This document shows positions 7,726 to 16,703 of a stretch of DNA of 64,000 nt, one piece after another. The stretch's first letter is position 1. Every line of letters begins with the position of its first letter. The notes under the pieces are model-generated. The model did not search any database. It was not told where the DNA came from and saw only the letters and a program-made list of their open reading frames with translations. The DNA lies in NCBI GenBank assembly GCA_045538555.1, contig JAZSRP010000043.1:62001-126000 (forward strand), given 5' to 3'. Origin of the DNA: Coliplasma sp045538555 (GTDB taxonomy: Bacteria > Bacillota > Clostridia > Oscillospirales > CAG-382). A program made the translations under genes and the position numbers.

Positions 7726-10260
7726 TTACCAAACATTAACAGTACAGGAGAGAGAATCAGCAGAACGTGTGATTCCGTCCTTGTCAAGGATATAAATAGT
7801 ATAGGTGCGTGTTCCGAGATGCTGTGCCTGGAATTTGATCTGATACATATCGCGGCTGTCGTTTGTATTGAAGAAAAGCATATCCTCTATATAAACTCTG
7901 TTGTTGAGATCGTCATAGATACGGATTTCAGAGAACTCATATCCTTTGTTGATACCCACAGCAAATATAAAGTATTTACCAAGATTTGCAGTAGAGGTTC
8001 TGGACGCAACACTGAACACGTAGTCATTTTCGCTGACATTGGAAGTGAGCACAAGCTCTTCACTCAGACGGAAAAGTCTTGAGTAATAGCTGTCAACTCT
8101 GGTCTGCTCAATATCAGCATCAGAGCTGATATATGCTTCAGCTTCAACAGCAAGCTGTTTGTATGCGTTGTATGATTCAGCAGTATATGCAGAAGAGTTA
8201 CATGCTTTGTACTCAGCAAGAGCACTCTTGAGATATGACGCATCATACTCCGGCTTGTTTTCAAGAGCATCGATTGCAGCATTGATAGCATCAACAGCTT
8301 TGTTTACATCAGACTGAGAAGGTTCACCATTGAGAAGTGCTCTGCCTGCCTCAACAGCTGCAGTATAATTGCCAAAGCTCTCTGTTGTATATGCAAATCT
8401 GTTTGTTTCGTAGTTGTTGTCATATACTTCAATAGCAGCAACAAGAGCAGCAGTATCAACACCAAAAGTGATGGTTGCTTCTTTGAGATTTGAAGGAGCA
8501 CTGCCAAGAGTTGTCATTCTGGAAGCAAAAGCAGAATAAGTCTCATAAGAATTTGCACTGGTATTCCAACATTTTGCAGCATTTGCGCGGATAGGATCAA
8601 TTGCACCGGATTTTACCTGTGCTTCAGTATGGAGCGAGGGATGGTCACACCAAATAGCATAAGCACCGCCCAAAACATTTGATCTGTAAGAGCTGCTTAC
8701 AGATGTTCCGCTTGTATCCTGTGTATAAGGAGTCCAGCTGTCATAAATTGTTTGGGCCGAAACTTTGGCCCCGTTTGTGCCGGTATTGACTATATAGTAG
8801 TTGTAATCATCAAGGAAATTGATGATTTTGTATGATTTTGCATAAGTATCAATTGTATTTTGACCGGATGTCCAATAGTTGATTCTGATATTGGAATTAA
8901 GAGTTACTGCCTGCTGCCAACCTGTATCAGAGGAGCGGAGTGCATCGTCATTCCACATTCTGATATCGTTGTAACCGAGATCGACGAGCAGACTATATAC
9001 ACTATTGAGATAATAGATAAATCCGTCATAAGCAACCACATTGGTTTTTCCGGTTACAGACTTAGCATACTCTTTCCAGTGGTCAAGCTGCTTCCATTTT
9101 GTAACAGAGCTGGAGGGTACAGCAGAGCCCCAACCCAAAAGCTCGTCACCACCCAGGTCAAACTTTGTACAACCAATGGATCTGAAAAAGTTTCCATATG
9201 CTGTGTAAAGCTCATAAGCAAAGTTTCTTGCTTCTTCACTTGCAATATTGATACCTCTTGAATAAGAAGTATTGCGTGAACCTTTTACAAGAGTAGTATA
9301 ATTGTTGTATTTGAAATAGTTACCGATACCAAATGTACCGTTGTCCTTATTGTAATCGGATGCAGAAGCGTAGCCATATTGCTTATTGTATTCGTGTACC
9401 AGATAGTTCATGTGACCGGGGGAGTCAAATGAAGGAACGATCTCAACATGATACAGCTTTGCAACCTCTGCAATAGCGATAATATCGGATTTTGTCAGAT
9501 ATCTGTCATCGTCAGCAATTACAGCTCCTACACACATTGTGCCGTCACGGCCTGCAACGTTGGCAATCCATTTATAACCTTCTGAAAAATCGGATTCATC
9601 AAGCTTGATGCCAAGTCCCATCTCCTCTGAGAAATGGAGATAGAGAGTGTTCATATTGGACCAGGATATCTCACGTATCATATCCTTGATCCAGTCGGGA
9701 GTAAAATATTTTCTTGCACAGTCGAGGAAAAGTCCGCGCTCAAGAGTGTCGGGGGAATCGGTATATGTCTGACCGACAATAAGCTTGGTTCCAAGAATAA
9801 GCTGCTGAATAACATATCTGCAACCGTAAAAGAGGCCGTCTGCATCAGATGCTTTTACTACAATTTTTCCACCTACAGGAACTTCAACTATAAATCCCTG
9901 AGTGGTGATGTTGTGAGAAGATGAAAGATTGAGAACGATATCATTTGTTCCTGCGTTGCTGATATCATCACCGTATTTGATGGGAAGCACACTTGAGGTA
10001 CAGCCTTTTGCTTCAAGCTCGGATGCAAAAAGCTTTACTTGATCAGCAAGTTCAGTATTTGATTTGTCTGAATCAGCAGTTTCGAGCCAAAATATCTCTG
10101 TATCGTTTGTAACGACCCATTGAACTCCGCTGGGGGATACTCCAAGTGAACCCGTGCTTGCAGCAATAGCACAGATATTTGTAAACGAGAGCACACAAAG
10201 CAGCATCAGCACAAGCGCAAAAGATCTGCTTGTTTTAGAATAGGAACATTGCTTCTTCAT
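7726..10260 (-). CDS. Secreted GH20 glycosidase, copy B
   Basis: An 844-residue paralogue of the enzyme at 2886-5513, with the same domain order: signal peptide (1-34), N-terminal GH20 domain, barrel with R-G-L-x-L-D-C-A-R-K-Y-F-T-P and catalytic D372-E373 in G-G-D-E, two FIVAR-like helical modules ending S-L/A-L-E-N-K-P, and a C-terminal domain. The copies are very similar throughout, including signal peptide and tail; copy A has extra loop residues before the G-G-D-E strand. The start ATG has GAAAGGAAG upstream. Only 30 bases separate it from the HPr-kinase-like gene, so it belongs to the same transcript. Predicted hexosaminidase or lacto-N-biosidase; linkage specificity is unknown. Confidence 0.92.
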   Translation of the reverse strand: MKKQCSYSKTSRSFALVLMLLCVLSFTNICAIAASTGSLGVSPSGVQWVVTNDTEIFWLETADSDKSNTELADQVKLFASELEAKGCTSSVLPIKYGDDISNAGTNDIVLNLSSSHNITTQGFIVEVPVGGKIVVKASDADGLFYGCRYVIQQLILGTKLIVGQTYTDSPDTLERGLFLDCARKYFTPDWIKDMIREISWSNMNTLYLHFSEEMGLGIKLDESDFSEGYKWIANVAGRDGTMCVGAVIADDDRYLTKSDIIAIAEVAKLYHVEIVPSFDSPGHMNYLVHEYNKQYGYASASDYNKDNGTFGIGNYFKYNNYTTLVKGSRNTSYSRGINIASEEARNFAYELYTAYGNFFRSIGCTKFDLGGDELLGWGSAVPSSSVTKWKQLDHWKEYAKSVTGKTNVVAYDGFIYYLNSVYSLLVDLGYNDIRMWNDDALRSSDTGWQQAVTLNSNIRINYWTSGQNTIDTYAKSYKIINFLDDYNYYIVNTGTNGAKVSAQTIYDSWTPYTQDTSGTSVSSSYRSNVLGGAYAIWCDHPSLHTEAQVKSGAIDPIRANAAKCWNTSANSYETYSAFASRMTTLGSAPSNLKEATITFGVDTAALVAAIEVYDNNYETNRFAYTTESFGNYTAAVEAGRALLNGEPSQSDVNKAVDAINAAIDALENKPEYDASYLKSALAEYKACNSSAYTAESYNAYKQLAVEAEAYISSDADIEQTRVDSYYSRLFRLSEELVLTSNVSENDYVFSVASRTSTANLGKYFIFAVGINKGYEFSEIRIYDDLNNRVYIEDMLFFNTNDSRDMYQIKFQAQHLGTRTYTIYILDKDGITRSADSLSCTVNVW

Positions 10261-10290
10261 AAATTCTTCCTTTCAATTTTTTTGTTTCTG

Positions 10291-11118
10291 TCACTGATTA
10301 TTTAACCAATCAGATAGTGCAACAGATGCAGAGTGGGATCTAACACAAGCAAACCTGACAATATCAGTAACAGCAACAATTTCTTGGATTGTATTTAATA
10401 CATTTTCATTCAACAAACGGTCTGATTCAAATCTGATGCACTCAGAATAAAGCGTCAAAAAGGCATCGCGCTTTGTCATTTTACACACAGCGTTTTTTTC
10501 ACTCTTTTCAACTCGTGCAACAACCTTTACGTTTGCCGAAATATCTCTGTATATGCCTGATGTACCTGCAATCGGACTGCCGTAAGCGATACATTTTCCA
10601 TCATTGACAGCAAGTATCACTTTGTCACCGTTGAGCATCTCCGAGCCAAATTTTTCTTGCCATATTTGTGCCTGAGTTGATTTTCCGCCGCCGGAGGGGG
10701 CGCAAAAAATGATTGCTTCACCGGCATCAATAACGCATGAAGAATGAAGTACAACTCGTCCGTGTTTGGCAAAAAAACGCTCAAGATTTAATAGCAAATT
10801 CCAGTTTGCATTACTTGTTATTGCATTTTTAAAAGATGTTGGAACAAACAGATAATAAAGGGTATTGTCCTCAAATGATTCTGAAAGAATGATTTTTGAA
10901 CCGTCGTTGAGGGGAAATTCTTTGATAACCCTAACTCTTTGGTCATTTTTACAAAAATATTCACCCACAAAAATCTCAAATACGCCCTGGTGGGTCGCCT
11001 CAGATGCTTCCTCCCTTAAAAAAGGGAGGAAGCAATCCGGGAAATCGATTTTTACGGGTGATTTGATTCTGATATTCAGACCTGCGATACAAAAATCAAA
11101 ATTATATTTGCCTGTCAC
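10291..11118 (-). CDS. HPr-kinase-like P-loop protein (RiPP-cluster type)
   Basis: About 275 residues, related to the catalytic half of HPr serine kinase. The Walker A motif A-P-S-G-G-G-K-S-T lies at about residues 140-148 after the L-H-S-S segment typical of this family, and a G-S-P-I-x-G-T region follows. Such proteins occur in lasso peptide and related cassettes, where some phosphorylate the precursor. I chose the GTG at 11118 because it overlaps the stop of the peptide gene as GTGA, a translational-coupling arrangement; an in-frame TTG at 11154 is the alternative. It contains a perfect 12-bp inverted repeat near codons 25-36 (see findings). Not housekeeping HprK: it lacks that protein's N-terminal domain and context. 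Confidence 0.8.
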   Translation of the reverse strand: MTGKYNFDFCIAGLNIRIKSPVKIDFPDCFLPFLREEASEATHQGVFEIFVGEYFCKNDQRVRVIKEFPLNDGSKIILSESFEDNTLYYLFVPTSFKNAITSNANWNLLLNLERFFAKHGRVVLHSSCVIDAGEAIIFCAPSGGGKSTQAQIWQEKFGSEMLNGDKVILAVNDGKCIAYGSPIAGTSGIYRDISANVKVVARVEKSEKNAVCKMTKRDAFLTLYSECIRFESDRLLNENVLNTIQEIVAVTDIVRFACVRSHSASVALSDWLNNQ

Positions 11119-11336
11119 GAAGTAAACGCAACCTGAACGTTGGAGTGGTAGCAAATCTCAGTGCCCATAATTCTTCCATCAGCATCAGGGAGAATATAGC
11201 AAGTGCTATCTGCAAAAACGCCAAGGTTTACAAGTGATTTCACATCATCAAAATCTGCTGTACAGTTGAAAGCGATGGGGGAGTCAAGCTCAAGTGACTC
11301 GGTGGCAATCATGGGCTTGGTGTATTGTTTTTTCAT
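11115..11336 (-). CDS. Small peptide, candidate RiPP precursor
   Basis: Encodes 73 residues with a very strong ribosome site (AAGGAGG, 9 bases before ATG). The N-terminus M-K-K-Q-Y-T-K-P-M-I carries Y5-x2-P8, the leader motif bound by PqqD-like recognition domains in lasso peptide systems. Three cysteines (25, 46, 62), a D-rich middle and a C-terminal serine (S73) follow. No signal peptide or membrane segment is seen. Its stop overlaps the GTG of the HPr-kinase-like gene, and a PqqD-like protein is encoded upstream. All this supports a modified ribosomal peptide, but no lasso cyclase or B2 protease is in the window, so the class is open. It may instead be a small uncharacterised protein. Confidence 0.7.
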   Translation of the reverse strand: MKKQYTKPMIATESLELDSPIAFNCTADFDDVKSLVNLGVFADSTCYILPDADGRIMGTEICYHSNVQVAFTS

Positions 11337-11353
11337 TTTTAAGCCCTCCTTAT

Positions 11354-14300
11354 TTAATCGACAAACACGTCAAGCTTGTTGACGGAAGCGTTTCCGTTTG
11401 CGTCAAATGCTCTGACAGTGTAGGTTTGTCCTGCGGTGAGAGAAATCTCTGCAACAAATGTCACGGTGTCATCACCAACAGACTTTGTGGATCCAAGGAT
11501 CTCTACTTCATTGCCAAACATATCAAGCACGGAGATCTTCTCAGCACCTGCGGTAGTAACAACAGTGAGAGCACCGTCTGCATTTGCAGAAAGTACAGTC
11601 AGCTCATCGTTGACAACAACGTCGTTGGGAATAAAGGTAGTCTGCTTGGAAATCTCCTGAAGCTTGATTGCCTCAGAAAGAACAGGGGAAGAAGCAGCGT
11701 TCATAAGATTTACTGCGTCTGTGACCTCAAGCTCAATATCAGAGCATACGGTGTAACCGGAAAGCTTGATATTGGTCATAGCGAGAACTGCTGTAAATGC
11801 ATCGCCGCCCTTTGTGCCGATAAGCACCAAATATTTGCCGTCAACCTCAGTGAGGTTTGCAACGTCAATGGTGTAGTAGATCTCAGTTCCGCTTGCAACA
11901 GAAATGTAGTTGCTGTCGCCTTCTGCGGCATTGTGAATCTGCTCTGCGGTGCTTCCGTATACCAGAGAAAGTGCAGTTTTGTCGTTGTTTACCGCTTTGC
12001 GGTGAACAGCAATTTGGATAGTGCGGTTTGTATCTTCAACGTTTGCATCCTTTTCAATGTAGAAAGCAATAACGCTGGTGTTGGATTCGCCGCTGAAATA
12101 GATCTCATTGTTGGGGCCGTTCTTGATATAATCATCTCTGTCGGCAGCGTCAACAAGTACAAAATCTCCAAGACCGTTGGTGTTTTCAACCAAAGTGTTT
12201 CCAACACCAAGGGTAGACCCGTCAGAATTGATGGTGCAGTATGCCATGGAGTTGTCTTCGATCTGCTCTTTTACGTTGAGAACAGTAACGTTCTGCTCAG
12301 ATGCAAGATATTTGGAAGTATCCTGATAGGGTTTGTAGATCTTGATACCGTCAAGGAAGAGCACGCGGGTTTTTTCTGCAGTGCTTCCTGCAACGTTGAC
12401 AACAACCTTGTATGTGCCGTAATCAATATCTCTCATCTTGATGACGGGGATCTGGTAGAGGTCGCCGCCCTTGCTCTCGGTAATAACAGGGAGAGCGTAC
12501 GTAAAATCATTTGCAACAACACCGTTCTCGACCTTGTAAACAAGGACAGCAATTACCGCATAGGTATCAACGGTGGTGCGGCTGATGAGATCAAAACCGG
12601 TACCGGTGAACTCAAAGGAGAAGGCTACATCAGAGCTCATCTCAGGAACGTTCAGCGTATGAACATTGCCGTGGGAGTCAAGTGAATTGTTCTGATCTTT
12701 TTGATAGAAAGGATCGTTGCCGTAGTTAATGGACTGATCAGGAGACTGAACGCCGGTAGAAGCACTGCCTGCATTCCAGCCGAGGTCGTCATTATATATA
12801 ATGGAAGCAAAGTCATCCTCGTAGTAAACAGAGTTTGCAGGGAGGACAGTGACAGTCTCGTTCATCTCAACGCCGTTAAACTTGGTGATATCACCGGTTG
12901 CATCTTTTTCCTGTACGGAAACGTTGAGCTTGATGGTATCCTCACCACTCATAAATTTGTTCATGGTGTAGGTGAGAGTATTGTTGGCAAGAACGGTGAG
13001 ACCGTAATCAGAAGTAGACTCGCTTGCAACAATCTCAAATGCATATTCAGTCTCGTAGGGGTTACGGGGCAGAAGGATAGTGTCGTTTTCAGTGATTCCG
13101 CCCTCAGCAGTGAGATTTACGGGCAGACCGTAGTCAAGGACAATATTGTCATCCTGTGCGTCGTAGCTGTAAACAGCGCAAACTGCGGGATTGAAGACGG
13201 TAGGAACGTTTGTGCTCTGGTTGCGAACCGTTGCCTGATAGTAGAAAACGTCGACTCCGGATGTAACACCCGTAAACACAAAGTTGCCGTTTGCATCAAC
13301 AGTTACGTTGGGGTTGACCAAGTAAGCGTCGGTGTTGCCCAGTGCGTCACAGAGTACAAAGTCGGTGTTTGACGTCTCAATATAAACTGCAGCGTCTTTT
13401 TCCTGCTGGGTGAGTGAATCATTGTTTCTCAGGGATTCCTGAAGGTTTGCGATGAGGTCTTCCTCAGTGATAGTGACAGATTTTCCTGTCCATTCATATA
13501 CGTGGAGGGGTTCGATGGGGTACTCGAATCTCTGTACAAAACACTCTGCAAAACCGCTCAGATTCTTTTGGCTTGAGACAGAAACCGCAGTGGTATCAAC
13601 CTTGTTGATAAATCTCCACTCGTCTTTTCCTGTACTCGTGCTGATGTTATCCCAGTCATCTTCAGGAATGGTGTAGTTAAAGCCATAGATCTCAAACGTT
13701 TCGTTGATACCAATTCCATCCTCAAGCATCTCCTCGAGAATAGATTCAGTCACGTCACCGATACCAACATACTTGATTGTTCTTCCATATTCGTTGCTCT
13801 CTGCGTCAAATTCGCGTACGCGGATGAACAAATCGGAAAAATCGGTCTCGGAGTTGAGTGTGATGCTGTCTTTTGTGAGGTAAACACCAAGTTTGGGATC
13901 GCTGAAGGTCAGGTTTTCAATAGCGTCACCACCGGTGTTTTTGATGTGGAACTCATAGGTAACGGGAGATTTTGCGTCGATATAAGCACCTTGAGCAAGA
14001 GCTGCACCGTGCTGATACGCAAGTTTGTCAGTAACGATGGAGGGGTCAACGACCTTGATGTTGGTCTCGATACCAAAGTTTGCTGCGGTACCGTGGCGCT
14101 CCATGTAGAAAAAGTCAAAATCGTATACGCCGCCGTCCTGCATTCCAAGAACAGCTGCAACGTCGTTGAGTGAGATAGTACATGCAGAGATAGAGTGTGC
14201 GCCGCCGAGGTCAAGTACACGGGTACCGTCAATATAGAGGTACACGTCATCGTCACCGGTAAAGGTGAAGTACAGGTTGTCAGCGGTGTTGTAAACGAAC

Positions 14301-15940
14301 TTTCCGTGGCCCTCAAGTGTCAGGTTGTAGTTGGTTTTTTCATAATAAGTACCGTTGCCGGTATCAATATATGAAATAGCGTTGTCCTCATAAACGTTTC
14401 CGTTTCTGCCGTATCCGTAATCAACACCGTCAACGTACAGGGGGTTGAACGTCCACTCGGGCTGCTTGTGACCTCTGGTGTATACGTCATTTCCACTATC
14501 GTCGACACGCGCAGTAATGTTGTCGGTCTGCGTGTTGTAGATAATACCGTTTACAGGATCGTATACGGTGTCATCATAAGCGGAGTTGAAAACGTATTTT
14601 ACTGTTCCGTCATCGTTCTGCACTTCCTTGAGGTTGATGTACTCATACTCGTCAACAACGGTACCGTAACCGTCATTGTCGGTAAAAGTACTGTGCATAA
14701 TAAAGTATGCTATCTCGTAGTAGGTAGTGCAATCGGTGGGTTTGGTCAGTCCGCCTGCCTCAAATTTTGCCTTTGCTTTTGTATATCCATACTCAACGTA
14801 GCCGTTGAGACCGGCTTTTTCGATACTGTCACGGAATACCTGCGCAAGATCCTTTGTACCTGCAATAGGTCCCACAAACTCACCTGCATCATTGTACAGC
14901 TTGGCACCCATGATAAAATAGTTGTTGACGGAGCCGTCATCGTTCTCATAGTCTACCTGGAGCATTTGCTGCAACAGCGCTGCCATATAGTCAACTGCAG
15001 TTGAGATATACACGGGCTTTCCGTTTGCGCCAAGAGTTGACTCAACAAGGTCAGGACGGATCAGACCGCCATGAGCAGTCTGTGTGATGCCGCTGTTGAG
15101 TACAACAGCAAGATCCTCGGGAACATCGGAACTGTTGTAAGTGCCGTTGTTGATATACTGAGATCCGGTAATCGAGCCGGCATTGCCGGGCAGATTATTG
15201 AGATATGAATTGTCGTTTGTCTGCAACAGACCAAAACCAAGGTTATTTGCCTGGTGCATGGTAGGGGCATCGCCCTGTGTGTTTTGATAGAGGTAAATGT
15301 AGGAATCAGTACCGGCAACGTAACCGCTGACATCGATTTTTGAATAATCACCGACGCCGGTGGTACGCGAGGAAACGAATCCTGCATCATTGTATACGGG
15401 CACACCGATATTTGAACTGGTGATCTGAGAAAGAGCAGTGTAGCCGCCTGTTGTATCACCCACCCAACACCAGATGGCATAGGTTGCCATACAGTTTGTA
15501 TCGGTCATGATTTGAGTGTATACATCTTTGGTTGATCCGTTTTCAAAAACGTACAGGATATTTCCGGAACCGTCAACGATGATACAAATCCACCATTCAT
15601 AAGAATCGGGAAGAGAGGTTCCGAATGTGGAGCTATATCCAACAACACGCACTCCGCTATAAGAGTTCTCGCTCCAAGTATCGGTGTTATATGAGCCGGG
15701 ATAAACCGCTGTTGTTGAGTAATTAACCGACTCATATGTGGTATTTGCGGAGATTTCATTCCACTCAAAGAACATACCGTCTGCGGCATAGTCACGCAGA
15801 GTGATAGGGAATGAAAGATAATTTGCTCCGTCACTCAGGGCACTTGTGGAATCGGCCGCAAGAGACGAGAGAGCAAACGCAGGGATGATTGACACTATCA
15901 TCAAAAACGACAACAGTGCCGAGATAATGCGTTTTTTCAT
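11354..15940 (-). CDS. Giant secreted surface protein with fibro-slime/PA14-like domain
   Basis: 1528 residues, exported by a classical signal peptide (about 1-29, ending S-L-A-A). The stretch around 530-640 reads as a fibro-slime/PA14-like domain: it contains G-D-D-D-V-Y-L-Y-I-D-G, L-G-G-A-H and Y-D-F-D-F-F-Y-M-E-R-H. A DUF11-like beta domain (V-T-Y-E-F-H-I-K-N-T-G) follows, then several beta-rich, Ig-like segments to the end. Asp, Thr, Asn and Tyr are frequent and Cys is rare. No LPxTG motif or C-terminal membrane helix is visible, so anchoring is unknown. AAAAAAGGAG precedes the ATG. Placed between the PqqD-like gene and the peptide gene in one transcript. Likely adhesin or glycan-binding protein; this is inference from architecture. 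Confidence 0.85.
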   Translation of the reverse strand: MKKRIISALLSFLMIVSIIPAFALSSLAADSTSALSDGANYLSFPITLRDYAADGMFFEWNEISANTTYESVNYSTTAVYPGSYNTDTWSENSYSGVRVVGYSSTFGTSLPDSYEWWICIIVDGSGNILYVFENGSTKDVYTQIMTDTNCMATYAIWCWVGDTTGGYTALSQITSSNIGVPVYNDAGFVSSRTTGVGDYSKIDVSGYVAGTDSYIYLYQNTQGDAPTMHQANNLGFGLLQTNDNSYLNNLPGNAGSITGSQYINNGTYNSSDVPEDLAVVLNSGITQTAHGGLIRPDLVESTLGANGKPVYISTAVDYMAALLQQMLQVDYENDDGSVNNYFIMGAKLYNDAGEFVGPIAGTKDLAQVFRDSIEKAGLNGYVEYGYTKAKAKFEAGGLTKPTDCTTYYEIAYFIMHSTFTDNDGYGTVVDEYEYINLKEVQNDDGTVKYVFNSAYDDTVYDPVNGIIYNTQTDNITARVDDSGNDVYTRGHKQPEWTFNPLYVDGVDYGYGRNGNVYEDNAISYIDTGNGTYYEKTNYNLTLEGHGKFVYNTADNLYFTFTGDDDVYLYIDGTRVLDLGGAHSISACTISLNDVAAVLGMQDGGVYDFDFFYMERHGTAANFGIETNIKVVDPSIVTDKLAYQHGAALAQGAYIDAKSPVTYEFHIKNTGGDAIENLTFSDPKLGVYLTKDSITLNSETDFSDLFIRVREFDAESNEYGRTIKYVGIGDVTESILEEMLEDGIGINETFEIYGFNYTIPEDDWDNISTSTGKDEWRFINKVDTTAVSVSSQKNLSGFAECFVQRFEYPIEPLHVYEWTGKSVTITEEDLIANLQESLRNNDSLTQQEKDAAVYIETSNTDFVLCDALGNTDAYLVNPNVTVDANGNFVFTGVTSGVDVFYYQATVRNQSTNVPTVFNPAVCAVYSYDAQDDNIVLDYGLPVNLTAEGGITENDTILLPRNPYETEYAFEIVASESTSDYGLTVLANNTLTYTMNKFMSGEDTIKLNVSVQEKDATGDITKFNGVEMNETVTVLPANSVYYEDDFASIIYNDDLGWNAGSASTGVQSPDQSINYGNDPFYQKDQNNSLDSHGNVHTLNVPEMSSDVAFSFEFTGTGFDLISRTTVDTYAVIAVLVYKVENGVVANDFTYALPVITESKGGDLYQIPVIKMRDIDYGTYKVVVNVAGSTAEKTRVLFLDGIKIYKPYQDTSKYLASEQNVTVLNVKEQIEDNSMAYCTINSDGSTLGVGNTLVENTNGLGDFVLVDAADRDDYIKNGPNNEIYFSGESNTSVIAFYIEKDANVEDTNRTIQIAVHRKAVNNDKTALSLVYGSTAEQIHNAAEGDSNYISVASGTEIYYTIDVANLTEVDGKYLVLIGTKGGDAFTAVLAMTNIKLSGYTVCSDIELEVTDAVNLMNAASSPVLSEAIKLQEISKQTTFIPNDVVVNDELTVLSANADGALTVVTTAGAEKISVLDMFGNEVEILGSTKSVGDDTVTFVAEISLTAGQTYTVRAFDANGNASVNKLDVFVD

Positions 15941-15987
15941 AATTAACTCCTTTTTTATGTGAAATTATTTATTTTTCAAAATTGAGT

Positions 15988-16380
15988 TCAAAAATCAAGG
16001 TATGAGTCGCACATCAATCGGTTGAGAAATTCATACACATCGGCAGAAGCCACAGAAACGGATATATCATACTCATTCAGCAGTGCGGACAACAATTGAG
16101 GAAACGTTGCTCCCTCTGTCAGCAGCTGCCACAAAAAAGCACCAACGGGATTGAGCACAGACGTCTGGGGAACCGTAGTGTCCTTTGGACCAACGGGAAC
16201 AACAATGCTCTCGCCAAAAAAATCACGCAGGACGTACCCGGATCTGAGCTTGTATGAGGGATATGTGTCAGCAACACCGCTGCCTTTTGCAATGCGGTGT
16301 ACCTCCTCGGCCGTCATCACTGACAGCGACTCCCACTCAGCGCCTATCTTTTGTTGGGAAGCAGGGGATTTGTCGGCCAA
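15988..16380 (-). CDS. PqqD-like peptide-binding protein (RRE fold)
   Basis: A 130-residue protein. Its second half fits the PqqD/RiPP-recognition-element pattern: a V-L-R-D-F-F-G-E-S-I-V-V-P-V strand pair, L-N-P-V-G-A-F-L-W-Q-L-L, then T-F-P-Q-L-L-S-A-L-L and a D-V-Y-E-F-L-N-R-L helix. PqqD proteins hold a precursor leader and present it to a modifying enzyme. It is the first gene of the minus-strand locus. The longest frame starts at a TTG with GGTGAT upstream; an ATG at 16317 would give a 109-residue form that still keeps the whole domain. The extra N-terminal 35 residues are not typical of PqqD. Partner peptide is probably the 73-residue product at 11115-11336. Confidence 0.82.
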   Translation of the reverse strand: MADKSPASQQKIGAEWESLSVMTAEEVHRIAKGSGVADTYPSYKLRSGYVLRDFFGESIVVPVGPKDTTVPQTSVLNPVGAFLWQLLTEGATFPQLLSALLNEYDISVSVASADVYEFLNRLMCDSYLDF

Positions 16381-16454
16381 AAAGTATCACCACACAGTGT
16401 CGATATTTGTTAAATGTAATATTATCACATACTACTCCATCTAACATTCGGTCC

Positions 16455-16483
16455 ATTATACCACTTATAGATATAATATTCAA
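16455..16483 (-). promoter_or_regulatory. Promoter of the PqqD/surface-protein/peptide locus
   Basis: On the minus strand, TTGAAT, 17 bases, TATAAT, about 75 bases upstream of the PqqD-like start. No other good promoter was found until GH20 gene A, so about 9.9 kb may be read from here. The remainder of the divergent 16381-16703 gap is AT-rich and shows only this and the plus-strand promoter. Confidence 0.7.
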
Positions 16484-16634
16484 GGGGTATTTCAAAAAAA
16501 TATTGATTTTTTCACGTTTTCTTGTATTTTTATCCTTATTTTTCCTTTGTTGATCGATGCAAATTTTTTACAAAAAGTTTTCAAATCACATTTGATCCAC
16601 GGCTTTTCTTTCTGAATTGTTTTTTTAATTCCTG

Positions 16635-16663
16635 TTTACAAATATTTTTTTGTGTGGTATAAT
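16635..16663 (+). promoter_or_regulatory. Promoter of the AI-2E-type permease gene
   Basis: TTTACA, 17 bases, TATAAT, 40 bases upstream of the start at 16704, with a good GAGGTG ribosome site between. Confidence 0.85.
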
Positions 16664-16703
16664 TTGAAAAACAATGATTTTTCTTGTTTTTTTGAGGTGA
16701 AAA

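Noticed and set aside
11115..11336. Calling the peptide a lasso peptide
   Set aside because: The YxxP leader, PqqD-like protein and HPr-kinase-like protein fit, but there is no asparagine-synthetase-like cyclase or transglutaminase-like protease in the window, and no obvious ring-forming core.
11294..13372. Long open frames (463 and 223 codons) on the plus strand across the surface-protein gene
   Set aside because: They are shadows of the minus-strand gene: cysteine and valine rich, without ribosome site or recognisable domain, while the minus strand has a signal peptide and ordered domains.
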